From: Fluviicoccus keumensis
Lineage (GTDB): Bacteria; Pseudomonadota; Gammaproteobacteria; Pseudomonadales; Moraxellaceae
Assembly (NCBI RefSeq): GCF_004217445.1
Contig: NZ_SHKX01000001.1
Span: 1 to 64,000 of the forward strand
Length of the DNA stretch: 64,000 nucleotides
Reading direction: 5' to 3'
Shown: positions 1 to 7,867 of the stretch, piece by piece
Layout of the letters: every line of letters begins with the position of its first letter
How positions within the stretch are numbered: the stretch's first letter is position 1
The notes under the pieces: generated by a model
Seen by the model: the letters and a program-made list of their open reading frames with translations, nothing else
What the model was told of the DNA's origin: nothing
Database searches by the model: none
Translations under genes and position numbers: made by a program

Positions 1-108
1 AGCGTCAGACACTCGATCTATAACCCGTCGGGGACGGCTATGGCCACTTTGCTTTCAGCGGCCTACTGTCAGGTGAATACCATCACTACACATATAAACC
101 AATTTTGA
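1..108 (+). CDS. possible 3' end of an upstream gene (partial)
   Basis: Reading frame 1 is open from the window edge to a TGA at 106-108, giving about 35 residues with no similarity I recognise. It may be the C-terminus of a gene that starts outside the window, or chance. Nothing else is seen between this stop and the end of the kinase gene at 136. Confidence 0.2.
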   Translation, partial: SVRHSIYNPSGTAMATLLSAAYCQVNTITTHINQF

Positions 109-135
109 GTTCATGATGATGCGTCAGGCGAAGTC

Positions 136-1830
136 CTACCGCAGCAACCATCCCCCCATCACCAAATTCCCCACCACCGACACCGCCGCCAGCACCTTCC
201 AGAACAACACCGGATCGCGCTCCAGCCACGGCTTGCCCGCCAGCGTCAACGCCGTGTTCGGCGTGCGGATATCCGCCAGGAACTCGCTCAACTCCGGATA
301 GCGATGCTCCGCATTCAGGCTCAGCGCCTTCGACAACGCGGCATCCAGCCACACCGGCACATGCGCGTTCTGCTTGCAGGCGCTGGTGTAGGCCAGCTTG
401 CGGAAATCGCCCGGCGAGACCGCATTCACATAACCCGGCCCGTAGGGAAACTGCCCGGTCAGCAACTCATAGAACAACACCGCCAGCCCGAACTGGTCGG
501 CGCGATGATCCCGCTTCACCCCCAGCGCGTACTCCGGCGCGGCATACTCCGCCGCGCCCGGCCGCAGCGTCAGGTTCTCGCTCAGGCTGCCGACGGTGGC
601 GCTGCCGAAGTCGATCAGCACGAGTTTCCCGTCTTTCGTTACCAGAAAATTATCCGGCTTTACATCCTGATGCAGGGTCTCCCGGCGGTGCAGTGCGCGC
701 AGGGCTTTAACCGCGGGTAGGGCAAAGGCCATCACCGTTTCCACCGGCGCATCCGGGTTGTCGCCGCGCCATTGCCGCAGGGTTTGCCCCTCCACATAGT
801 CCTGAATCAGGTACAGGAAAGTGCGCGGCCGTTCCGGGGCATGGGTGCGGATGATTTCCGGCTGGTGGAAACGCTGGCCGATCCAGTCTTCGCGCTGGAA
901 GGCGCGCAGGGCTTCGGGGTCGTCACTGAGGTTGGGAGACGGTGATTTCAGGGCGTAGACCCTGCCGCTGGCCAGATCGGTGACGCGGTAGAGGTGGCTG
1001 CGGGCGTTGGCGTGAACTTCGGCTTCGATGCGGTAACCGTCAATGATCCGGCCGGGTTGCAGCGTGTCGGGCAACAGCGGCAGGGCGCTTTCGTCGGCCA
1101 CGTGCTTGTCGGCGGGCGGTAGCGAGACGATTTCCACCAGTTGGCAGGAGCGGTTGTCATCGCTGTGCCGTGCTTCGGCGCAGGCCAGCAGTTCCTCGCA
1201 GCGTGCTTCCAGCGTTTCCGAGCGCATGGCGACAATGTCGCACAGTTCCCGCGAGGGCACGAAACCGTGGATGCCGTCGGTGGTCAGCAGGTAAAGGTCG
1301 CCGGGTTGCACGTTGATTTCGCGGTAGTCCATTTCCACCCGCCAGGCCATGCCCAGCGCGCGCGTCAGCTGGTTGCCGTGGCGGGTGACCAGCGCGTGGT
1401 CGGTAGTCAGGCACTCCCAGTCGTTGCCGCGCAAGCGCCACAGGCGGCTGTCACCGATATGGAAAATGTGCCCGGTGGCTCCCCGCACCACCAGCGCGGT
1501 GAAGGTGGTGAGGAAGGCTTGATGGGCGTGTTGATAATGCTGGCCCTGACCGTGCAGCCAGCGGTTCAGCGCCTCCAGCACCTTGGCGCCGGAGGTCTTG
1601 ACCGACCAGCTGGCCGGGGTGGCGAAGAAGTCATTGAGGAAATTGGTGACACTGGTTTCCGCCGCGATCCGTCCGCCTTCCACGCTGCTGACGCCATCGG
1701 CGATGGCTGCCGCGAGAGTGCAGGCCGACAAGCCGTGGCCTTGCGGCAGGTGCAGGCCGATCGCGTCATCATTGCCGGTCTTGGGGCCGGTGGCGGAGAG
1801 TTGGGCGGCGCGGGCGGTGAGGGTGGGCAC
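136..1830 (-). CDS. bifunctional PP2C phosphatase / Ser-Thr protein kinase
   Basis: A 564-residue protein. The N-terminal third is a PP2C-type phosphatase with metal-binding motifs AIADGVSS, HIGDSR, TTDGIHG and DDN. The middle is a eukaryotic-type kinase with YALKSP (ATP lysine), LHQDVKPDNF (catalytic loop) and IDFGSAT (DFG). The last ~20 residues form one membrane helix, so both domains are probably cytoplasmic and tail-anchored. The start is GTG at 1830 with GGAGA about 8 bases upstream. It follows the nitrate transporter on the same strand, separated only by a palindromic repeat, so co-transcription is likely. The same pairing of kinase/phosphatase with nasA occurs in Pseudomonas nitrate assimilation loci. 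A role in controlling nitrate uptake is inference; all motifs look intact. Confidence 0.9.
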   Translation of the reverse strand: MPTLTARAAQLSATGPKTGNDDAIGLHLPQGHGLSACTLAAAIADGVSSVEGGRIAAETSVTNFLNDFFATPASWSVKTSGAKVLEALNRWLHGQGQHYQHAHQAFLTTFTALVVRGATGHIFHIGDSRLWRLRGNDWECLTTDHALVTRHGNQLTRALGMAWRVEMDYREINVQPGDLYLLTTDGIHGFVPSRELCDIVAMRSETLEARCEELLACAEARHSDDNRSCQLVEIVSLPPADKHVADESALPLLPDTLQPGRIIDGYRIEAEVHANARSHLYRVTDLASGRVYALKSPSPNLSDDPEALRAFQREDWIGQRFHQPEIIRTHAPERPRTFLYLIQDYVEGQTLRQWRGDNPDAPVETVMAFALPAVKALRALHRRETLHQDVKPDNFLVTKDGKLVLIDFGSATVGSLSENLTLRPGAAEYAAPEYALGVKRDHRADQFGLAVLFYELLTGQFPYGPGYVNAVSPGDFRKLAYTSACKQNAHVPVWLDAALSKALSLNAEHRYPELSEFLADIRTPNTALTLAGKPWLERDPVLFWKVLAAVSVVGNLVMGGWLLR

Positions 1831-1854
1831 GGGTTAATTCTCCATAAAACACCT

Positions 1855-1974
1855 CCCTCTCCCCCAGTGGGAGAGGGCCGGGGAGAGGGGTGCGGAAAGT
1901 CGCCCGGACACAACGGCAGTTCAAGATCGGCCGCAGTACCCCTCTCCCTAACCCTCTCCCACAAGGGGAGAGGG
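1855..1974. repeat. GC-rich palindromic repeat pair, copy A
   Basis: Two inverted units flank a ~48-base spacer. The left unit reads CCCTCTCCC, short loop, GGGAGAGGG, then another GGGGAGAGG. The right unit is the mirror arrangement. The element lies between the transporter and kinase genes, inside their presumed operon. Copies with the same outer units but unrelated centres lie at 10419-10543 and 27939-28075. This is REP/BIME-like; it may fold in RNA and affect downstream expression. Confidence 0.8.
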
Positions 1975-1993
1975 AACTTTCAGCGGAGTCGTG

Positions 1994-3463
1994 TTACTCC
2001 ACGGCAATCAAATGCACATTCCCCTCGGCATCCTTTTCCACCATATGGCCCTTGGGTTCGCTGATGTACAGACCGCCCAGGAAGGCCACCGCTGAGGTTC
2101 CGGCCAGCACCACGAAGAAGGCGGAGGGGCTGACGAAGCTGAGCACGGTGAGGAAGACAACGCCGCCGACGTTGCCGTAGGCGCCCGCCATCCCGGCGAT
2201 CTGGCCGGTCATGCGGCGCTGGATCAGCGGCACCACCGAGTAGACCGCGCCACAGGCGCACTGCACGAAGACGGAGGTGGCGATGACCACGGCAATCGCG
2301 CCGCCCAGCGACCAGCTGCCGTTCATTTGCGACATCAGCAGGTAGCCCAAGGTCTGGCCGCCCAGCGCAATCAGCAGCATCTTGCGGCGGCCGAAGGCGT
2401 CGGAGAGGAAGCCGCCGCCGGGACGGGCGAACAGGTTCATCACCGCGAAGCAACCGGCGGTCATGCCCGCCATCACCTTGCTGACGCCGAAGTTGTCGAT
2501 GAAGAACATCGGCAGCATCGACACCACCGCCAGTTCGGAACCGAAGCAGGCCATGTACGCCACGTTGAGGATGGCGACTTGCTTGAACTGGTAGCGCGGG
2601 GCGGCGGGGTGTTCGCCGGTGAACAGATGCTTGTTGACGTGCCAGATCTTGCTCCACTGGTAGACGGCCAGCGCGGCGATGACGGCGTAGGCGATATAGG
2701 CGCTATTCATCGACAGCAGTTTCAGCCCGGCCGGGGACAGACGCCAGGTGAGGATGGCCAGCGCGGCGTACAGCGGAATGTTCATCAGCGCGTAGGCGAT
2801 GAAATCGCCCTTGCTGGTGACTTCCAGCCCGCCAACCTTTTGCGGCTTGAAGTAGGTGGAGCCTTCCGGGGTGTCGCGAACACCACGATAGAAGATGACG
2901 CTGTAAACGATGGCGATGATGCCGGTGCAGGCGATGGCGTAGCGCCAGCCGTCGTCGCCACCGAAGGCGAGGGCGAGGGCGGGCAGCGACATCGAGGCCA
3001 CGGCCGCGCCGAAGTTGCCCCAGCCGCCGTAGATGCCTTCGGCGATGCCGACTTCACGCGCCGGGAACCATTCGCTGACCAGACGGATGCCGATCACGAA
3101 GCCCGCGCCGACCGAACCCAGCAGGAAGCGGGTGACGGCCAGCCATTCAAAGGACTGGGCGGCGGCGAAGGTGAGACAGAGCACACCGCAGAAGGCAAGC
3201 AGGAAGCTGTAGCTGCGGCGCGGCCCGTATTTGTCCACCAGCACGCCCACCAGAATCCGCGTGGGGATGGTGATGGCGACGTTCAGCATCAGCAGAGCTT
3301 TCACTTGCGCGTCGGTAAGGTGGAAATAGGCCTTGATGGTGGGCATTAGCGGCGCGGCGGCGAACCAGATGATGAAGGTGATGAAGAAGGCCAGCCAGGT
3401 GTAGTGCAGCGTGCGGATGCGCGGCACGTTCCAGGAGAGTAGCGGTAGCGTCTTGAATTTCAT
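1994..3463 (-). CDS. nasA: NarK/NasA-type nitrate/nitrite MFS transporter
   Basis: A 489-residue polytopic inner-membrane protein of the major facilitator superfamily with about 12 helices. It has the glycine-rich nitrate-signature segments typical of NarK/NasA proteins: GGWGNFGAA near residue 145 and GAYGNVGGVVF near residue 425. The motif DKYGPRRSY after the second helix is the MFS loop 2-3 motif. It should import nitrate for the assimilatory reductase encoded divergently. Transcription is probably from the sigma-54 site at 3571-3589, giving a ~100-base leader with two ANTAR-type hairpins. The symbol follows Pseudomonas usage; the exact substrate balance (nitrate versus nitrite) cannot be read from sequence. 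Confidence 0.93.
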   Translation of the reverse strand: MKFKTLPLLSWNVPRIRTLHYTWLAFFITFIIWFAAAPLMPTIKAYFHLTDAQVKALLMLNVAITIPTRILVGVLVDKYGPRRSYSFLLAFCGVLCLTFAAAQSFEWLAVTRFLLGSVGAGFVIGIRLVSEWFPAREVGIAEGIYGGWGNFGAAVASMSLPALALAFGGDDGWRYAIACTGIIAIVYSVIFYRGVRDTPEGSTYFKPQKVGGLEVTSKGDFIAYALMNIPLYAALAILTWRLSPAGLKLLSMNSAYIAYAVIAALAVYQWSKIWHVNKHLFTGEHPAAPRYQFKQVAILNVAYMACFGSELAVVSMLPMFFIDNFGVSKVMAGMTAGCFAVMNLFARPGGGFLSDAFGRRKMLLIALGGQTLGYLLMSQMNGSWSLGGAIAVVIATSVFVQCACGAVYSVVPLIQRRMTGQIAGMAGAYGNVGGVVFLTVLSFVSPSAFFVVLAGTSAVAFLGGLYISEPKGHMVEKDAEGNVHLIAVE

Positions 3464-3501
3464 GGTTCAGGTCTCGCAACGGGGGCAAAAGGGTTCGTTA
3501 C

Positions 3502-3551
3502 ACCGTCGGCATTGACGGTATCGAAGGTCATTCAGCGCGCCATTGCGTGAA
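3502..3551 (-). promoter_or_regulatory. ANTAR-type dual-hexaloop leader of the nitrate transporter gene
   Basis: The transcribed leader contains two hairpins about 11 bases apart. P1 (3551-3531) has a TTCA-CGC / GCG-TGAA stem with one bulged C and hexaloop AATGGC. P2 (3519-3502) has a perfect ACCGTC / GACGGT stem and hexaloop AATGCC. Both loops have A at position 1 and G at position 4, the established recognition signature of ANTAR-domain antiterminators such as NasR, NasT and AmiR. No strong U-tract terminator is visible before the start codon. An alternative GTAACG/CGTTGC stem downstream could instead mask the ribosome site. The binding protein (NasT expected) is not in this window. Confidence 0.65.
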
Positions 3552-3570
3552 ACCCGGTCTTGGAAACTGT

Positions 3571-3589
3571 TAAGCAAGGAGCGTGCCAG
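3571..3589 (-). promoter_or_regulatory. sigma-54 promoter for the nitrate transporter gene
   Basis: Read on the minus strand the site is CTGGCACG-CTCC-TTGCTTA, a full match to the sigma-54 consensus (YTGGCACG-N4-TTGCW), with GG and GC 12 bases apart. Predicted transcription start is near 3562, about 100 bases before the ATG. Dependence on NtrC is inferred from the pathway. Confidence 0.8.
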
Positions 3590-3668
3590 TGGTAAAGCCG
3601 GGTTTTCCCGGCCCTGGCGGCGGTGAAAGCCCCAAAACAGGCGTTCGGCGTGCTTTTGGGGCGATTTG

Positions 3669-3685
3669 TGCGTTGATCTGGTGCG
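3669..3685. promoter_or_regulatory. weak NtrC-like box between the two nas promoters
   Basis: A 17-base segment has TGC at its left end and TGGTGCG at its right end, resembling one good and one poor half of the NtrC consensus (TGCACC-N5-GGTGCA). It sits about 125 bases upstream of the predicted nasB start and about 115 upstream of the transporter start, a suitable enhancer position for both. The match is partial. Confidence 0.3.
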
Positions 3686-3774
3686 GTGCACTACGGGCAG
3701 GCACGGTCGGGATCACACAGGTTTTTTTCGGCCTATAGATGAAGGGTTAAGGCCGCCGGCACCGTGTTGCTCGG

Positions 3775-3790
3775 TTGGCACAACTTTTGC
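3775..3790 (+). promoter_or_regulatory. sigma-54 promoter for the nas/nir operon
   Basis: TTGGCACA-ACTT-TTGC matches the sigma-54 consensus with correct GG-to-GC spacing (3777 and 3789, 12 bases). The predicted start is near 3802, about 31 bases before the ATG at 3833, so this operon has only a short leader. This spacing favours ATG 3833 over the in-frame GTG at 3821. The region 3464-3832 otherwise holds only regulatory sequence. Confidence 0.75.
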
Positions 3791-3832
3791 CTTGGCGGTT
3801 GTAAACCTATTTTGGATTGAGTGGTCATCGCC

Positions 3833-5053
3833 ATGAACAAAGCGAGACTGGTGGTCATTGGCAACGGCATGGCCGGGATGCGCACGGTGGAGGAGTTGCT
3901 GAAACTGGCGCCCGACCGTTACGAGATCACGGTGATCGGCCGCGAGCCTTACGGCAACTACAACCGCATCATGCTGTCGCCGGTGCTGGCCGGGGAAAAG
4001 CAGTTCGACGACATCGTGCTGCACACGCCCGAGTGGTACAAGCGCCACGGCATCGAGCTGGTGTCAGGGCAGACGGTGGTCGATATCCACCGTTCCAGGC
4101 GCGAAGTGCTGACTGATGGCGGTCTGGTCTTCCCCTATGACCGCCTGCTGCTGGCTACCGGCTCGGTGCCGTTCATCATCCCGGTGCCGGGACACGATCA
4201 TCCCTCGGTGGTCAGCTTCCGCGACATCCAGGACGTGGAGCGCATGCTGTCCGTAACCGAGCACAAGCGGCGCGTGGCGGTGATCGGCGGCGGCCTGCTG
4301 GGGCTGGAAGCGGCCAACGGCCTGCTGAAGCGCGGTGTTGAAGTTACGGTGATCCACGATGTGAACTGCCTGATGAACCGGCAGCTGGACAGCGAGGCCG
4401 CGCACCTGCTGGAGCAGGATCTGGCTGCGCGCGGCATGAAGTTCCGGCTGGGCGCGCAGACCAAACAGATTGTCGCCCGCGACGGCGAGCATCTCAGCCA
4501 CATCGAGTTCAAGGACGGCTGCCTGCTGGAAACCGATCTGGTGATCATGGCCGTCGGCATCCGTCCCAACGTGGCGCTGGCGAAACAGGCCGGGCTGCAG
4601 GTGGACAAGGCGATCCTGGTCAACGACACCCTGCAAACCTTCGACCCGAAAATCTATGCGGTCGGCGAGTGCGTGCAGCATCGCGGCAGCCTGTTCGGGC
4701 TGGTGGCGCCGCTGTATGAGCAGGCGCGGGTCTGCGCCACGCATCTGGCCGAAATTGGTGTCAGCCGTTATGTGCAGAAAGCCACCGCAACGACGCTGAA
4801 AGTCAGCGGTGTGAACCTGTTCTCCGCCGGGGATTTTTCCGGCAAGGACGCAGAAGTGATCGTGCTGCGCGACATCGCCGCCGGGGTCTACAAGCGCTTG
4901 TTCCTGAAGGAAAACAAGCTGGTGGGCGCGGTGCTGTTCGGCGATACGCAGGATGGTTCCTGGTATTTCGACCTGATCGGGCGGCAAGCCAATGTGGCCG
5001 GTCTGCGCGATGAATTGTTGTTTGGCAAACGGGAGATGGCGGATGCTTGCTGA
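3833..5053 (+). CDS. nasB: FAD-dependent NAD(P)H oxidoreductase, nitrate reductase electron-transfer subunit
   Basis: A 406-residue pyridine nucleotide-disulfide oxidoreductase resembling the N-terminal half of NirB. It has an FAD-binding VVIGNGMAG at residues 7-15 and an NAD(P)H-binding VAVIGGGLLGLEAAN near residue 147, followed by the FAD segment ending in IYAVGECVQH. In assimilatory systems such a protein passes electrons from NAD(P)H to the molybdopterin subunit. It is the first gene downstream of the sigma-54 promoter, and its 3' end overlaps the reductase gene by 11 bases, so the two are translationally linked. A GTG at 3821 is an alternative start adding four residues. The symbol follows Bacillus usage. 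Confidence 0.88.
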   Translation: MNKARLVVIGNGMAGMRTVEELLKLAPDRYEITVIGREPYGNYNRIMLSPVLAGEKQFDDIVLHTPEWYKRHGIELVSGQTVVDIHRSRREVLTDGGLVFPYDRLLLATGSVPFIIPVPGHDHPSVVSFRDIQDVERMLSVTEHKRRVAVIGGGLLGLEAANGLLKRGVEVTVIHDVNCLMNRQLDSEAAHLLEQDLAARGMKFRLGAQTKQIVARDGEHLSHIEFKDGCLLETDLVIMAVGIRPNVALAKQAGLQVDKAILVNDTLQTFDPKIYAVGECVQHRGSLFGLVAPLYEQARVCATHLAEIGVSRYVQKATATTLKVSGVNLFSAGDFSGKDAEVIVLRDIAAGVYKRLFLKENKLVGAVLFGDTQDGSWYFDLIGRQANVAGLRDELLFGKREMADAC

Positions 5054-7721
5054 TGCGGTTGTGAAGACCACCTGCGCCTATTGCGGGGTCGGTTGCGGCA
5101 TCGCCGCCACCGTCACCGATGCGGCGGCGCGGGTGGTGGACATCAAGGGCGATATCACCCATCCCGCCAACTTTGGCCGCTTGTGTTCCAAGGGCTCGTC
5201 GCTGGGTGAAACCGTCAGTCTGGAAGGACGGCAGCTGGTTCCGGAAATCAACGGCCAGCCCGTCGCCTGGGCCACGGCAACGACAAAAATTGCCAGTGAA
5301 TTCAAGCGTATCCGTGACCAGCATGGCCCGGACGCGATTGCCTTTTATGTCTCCGGCCAGTTGCTGACCGAGGATTATTACGTCGCCAACAAGCTGATGA
5401 AGGGCTTTATCGGCAGCGCCAACATCGATACCAATTCGCGGCTGTGCATGTCGTCGGCGGTGGCGGGTTACAAGCGCGCCTTCGGGGCCGACAGCGTACC
5501 CGCCAGTTACGAGGACTTCGCCCATGCCGAGCTGATGGTGCTGGTCGGTTCCAACACCGCCTGGTGCCATCCGATCATTTTCCAGCGCATCAAGGCGATC
5601 AAGGCCGAAAAGCCGAACCTGAAGGTGGTGGTGATCGACCCGCGTGAAACCGCCACTCATGAAATTGCCGACCTGCACCTGCCGATCAAGTCCGGCGGCG
5701 ATGTGCTGCTGTTCAACGCGTTGCTGGCCGAACTGGCGGAACGCGGCGCGGTGGATACGCTGTTCACTGCCGCGCATTGCACCGGGCTGGAAGCCGCCGT
5801 GGCCTCGGCCAAGGCCGATCGCGGCGACCGCGCCACGCTGGCGGCACGGCTGGGCATTCCCGCCGACCGCCTGCACACCTTCTTCGACTGGTTTACCGCC
5901 ACCGAACGCACGCTGACGATGTATTCGATGGGCGTCAACCAGTCCAGCGCCGGCACCGACAAGGCCAACGCCATCATCAACTGCCATCTGGCCACCGGCC
6001 GTATCGGCAAGCCCGGCGCGGCGCCGTTCTCGCTGACCGGCCAGCCCAACGCCATGGGCGGCCGCGAGGCGGGCGGCCTGGCGAACATGCTGGCGGCGCA
6101 CATGGATCTCGAAAATCCGGCGCACCGCGAGCGCGTGCAGCGTTTCTGGGGAGCGCCGTCGATTCCGCAACAGCCCGGCCTGAAGGCGGTGGACCTGTTC
6201 GACGCCGTGCATGAGGGCAAGGTGAAGGCGGTGTGGATCATGGCCACCAACCCGGTGGTGTCGTTGCCCAACGCCGACCGCGTGCGCGCGGCGCTGGAAA
6301 AATGCGAGCTGGTGATTGTCTCCGACTGTATCGCCGACACCGACACCATGCGGCTGGCGCACATCAAGCTGCCCGCGCTGGGCTGGGGGGAGAAGGACGG
6401 CACCGTCACCAATTCCGAACGCCGCATTTCCCGGCAGCGCGGGCTGTTGCCGCCACCGGGCGAGGCGAGGCCGGACTGGTGGGCGCTGGCGGCAGTGGCT
6501 AAGGCGATGGGCTACGCCGAGGCCTTTGCTTACGATCACCCGGCGCAAATCTTCCGTGAACACGCCGCGCTGTCCGCCTTTGAGAACAATGCCGAATCCG
6601 GTATCCGCGACTTCAATATCGGCCTGCTGGCGCAGCTGGACAACCGTGAGTACAACGCGCTGAAGCCCGTGCAGTGGCCGGTGACGCCGGACGCGCCGCT
6701 GGGCACCGAACGGCTGTTCACGGACAACCGTTTCTACACCCCGGACGGCAAGGCCCGGCTGGTGCCGCTCGCTTATCGTGCGCCGGTCAACGCGCTGTCG
6801 GCGGACTATCCGCTGGTGCTGAACACCGGCCGTATCCGCGACCAGTGGCACACCATGACCCGCAGCGGACTGACGCCGCGCTTGCTGCAACATATTGGTG
6901 AGCCGTTCGCGGAAATGCACCCCGATGAGGCAAAAAATCGCGGCCTCACCGAAGGCGGGCTGGTGCGTCTTTCCAGCCGCTGGGGCAAGGCGGTGGCGCG
7001 GGTCCAGTTCAGCACAGGCCAGCAGCCGGGTCATGTCTTCATGCCCATGCACTGGACCGGCGTGCTCAGCCGCAGCGGTCGTGTCGGCGCGGTGGTGAAC
7101 CCGGCGGTGGACCCCGTTTCCGGTCAGCCCGAGAACAAGCACACGCCGGTGGCGGCGGAACGTTATCCCGCCGCCTGGCACGGCTATCTGCTCAGCCGCG
7201 CGCCGTTGGCCCTGCCCGCCGTTGATTATGCGGTGGCGATCCGGCTCGACAACGGCTGGCGCTACGAGTTGGCTAATGACCATGTCCCCGATGACTGGAC
7301 CGGCTGGGCGACCGCCTGGCTGCAACAGCCGGAAGGGGAAGTGCTGGAATATCAGGATGTTACGCGCGGCATTCACCGTTACGCCTGGATTGCCGACAGC
7401 GTGTTGGCGGCGCTGGCCTTCTTCGGACCGGAAGCCGAATTGCCGCCGCGCGCCTGGCTGCAGTCGCTGCTGGGCAAGCCGGTGGATGCGCTCAGCCGCC
7501 GCGCGCTGCTGTCGGGCAAGCCCGCCGATCCGGAGGCCGATGTCGGTCGCATCATTTGCGCCTGCTTTGGGGTGGGGGAGAAGACCATCACCCGCGCCAT
7601 TGGTCAGCAAAATTTAAAAAATGTCGCGGAAATCGGCAAATGCCTGAAAGCTGGCACGAATTGTGGATCATGTCAGCCAGAGCTGAAAAAACTCATTCCC
7701 TGTGAGGCGATCCCCGCCTGA
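5043..7721 (+). CDS. nasC: assimilatory nitrate reductase, molybdopterin catalytic subunit
   Basis: An 892-residue cytoplasmic molybdopterin oxidoreductase that reduces nitrate to nitrite. The N-terminus has the [4Fe-4S] cysteine set CAYCGVGC plus a later LCSKG. The Mo-bis-MGD domains follow, with NSRLCMSSAVAGYK, a GVNQSSAGTDK stretch and GQPNAMGGREAGG. The C-terminal 60 residues form a BFD-like [2Fe-2S] domain (CACFGVGEKTI ... NCGSCQPEL), as in Klebsiella NasA-type enzymes. I chose ATG 5043, preceded by GGGAGATGG, rather than upstream in-frame codons inside the previous gene. No Tat signal is present, which fits an assimilatory rather than periplasmic enzyme. Confidence 0.95.
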   Translation: MLADAVVKTTCAYCGVGCGIAATVTDAAARVVDIKGDITHPANFGRLCSKGSSLGETVSLEGRQLVPEINGQPVAWATATTKIASEFKRIRDQHGPDAIAFYVSGQLLTEDYYVANKLMKGFIGSANIDTNSRLCMSSAVAGYKRAFGADSVPASYEDFAHAELMVLVGSNTAWCHPIIFQRIKAIKAEKPNLKVVVIDPRETATHEIADLHLPIKSGGDVLLFNALLAELAERGAVDTLFTAAHCTGLEAAVASAKADRGDRATLAARLGIPADRLHTFFDWFTATERTLTMYSMGVNQSSAGTDKANAIINCHLATGRIGKPGAAPFSLTGQPNAMGGREAGGLANMLAAHMDLENPAHRERVQRFWGAPSIPQQPGLKAVDLFDAVHEGKVKAVWIMATNPVVSLPNADRVRAALEKCELVIVSDCIADTDTMRLAHIKLPALGWGEKDGTVTNSERRISRQRGLLPPPGEARPDWWALAAVAKAMGYAEAFAYDHPAQIFREHAALSAFENNAESGIRDFNIGLLAQLDNREYNALKPVQWPVTPDAPLGTERLFTDNRFYTPDGKARLVPLAYRAPVNALSADYPLVLNTGRIRDQWHTMTRSGLTPRLLQHIGEPFAEMHPDEAKNRGLTEGGLVRLSSRWGKAVARVQFSTGQQPGHVFMPMHWTGVLSRSGRVGAVVNPAVDPVSGQPENKHTPVAAERYPAAWHGYLLSRAPLALPAVDYAVAIRLDNGWRYELANDHVPDDWTGWATAWLQQPEGEVLEYQDVTRGIHRYAWIADSVLAALAFFGPEAELPPRAWLQSLLGKPVDALSRRALLSGKPADPEADVGRIICACFGVGEKTITRAIGQQNLKNVAEIGKCLKAGTNCGSCQPELKKLIPCEAIPA

Positions 7722-7739
7722 CAGAACCAGTCCTCCGAA

Positions 7740-7807
7740 CCGGCAACGTCGTCGGCGGTGGGACTTCAGCAACACCCGTAACCTTTTTTGCAGACAACGT
7801 CGTCTGT
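7740..7807 (+). promoter_or_regulatory. two identical hexaloop hairpins before nirB (possible ANTAR target)
   Basis: In the 146-base gap between the reductase gene and nirB, the 10-mer CAACGTCGTC occurs twice. Each copy forms a hairpin whose hexaloop is AACGTC: 7740-7755 has CCGGC/GTCGG (one G-U), and 7790-7807 has GCAGAC/GTCTGT (one G-U). Both loops have A1 and G4, as in ANTAR targets. Between them a GGTG/CACC stem (7757-7776) is followed by six T residues at 7784-7789, terminator-like. The 34-base separation of the hairpins is wider than in typical ANTAR RNAs, so this call is tentative. Confidence 0.4.
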
Positions 7808-7867
7808 GTGCGCCGCCGGAAACGCAACCGGTCGGACGCTTCCAGCCTTTAACCGCAGGAGACAGCG

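Noticed and set aside
3467..3691. Minus-strand 74-codon frame in the nas intergenic region
   Set aside because: It overlaps the sigma-54 promoter and hexaloop leader and has no ribosome site or recognisable product.
4803..7610. Long open frame antisense to the nitrate reductase gene
   Set aside because: The opposite strand encodes an unmistakable molybdopterin reductase; the antisense translation is Arg/Gly/His-rich low-complexity sequence typical of high-GC shadows.
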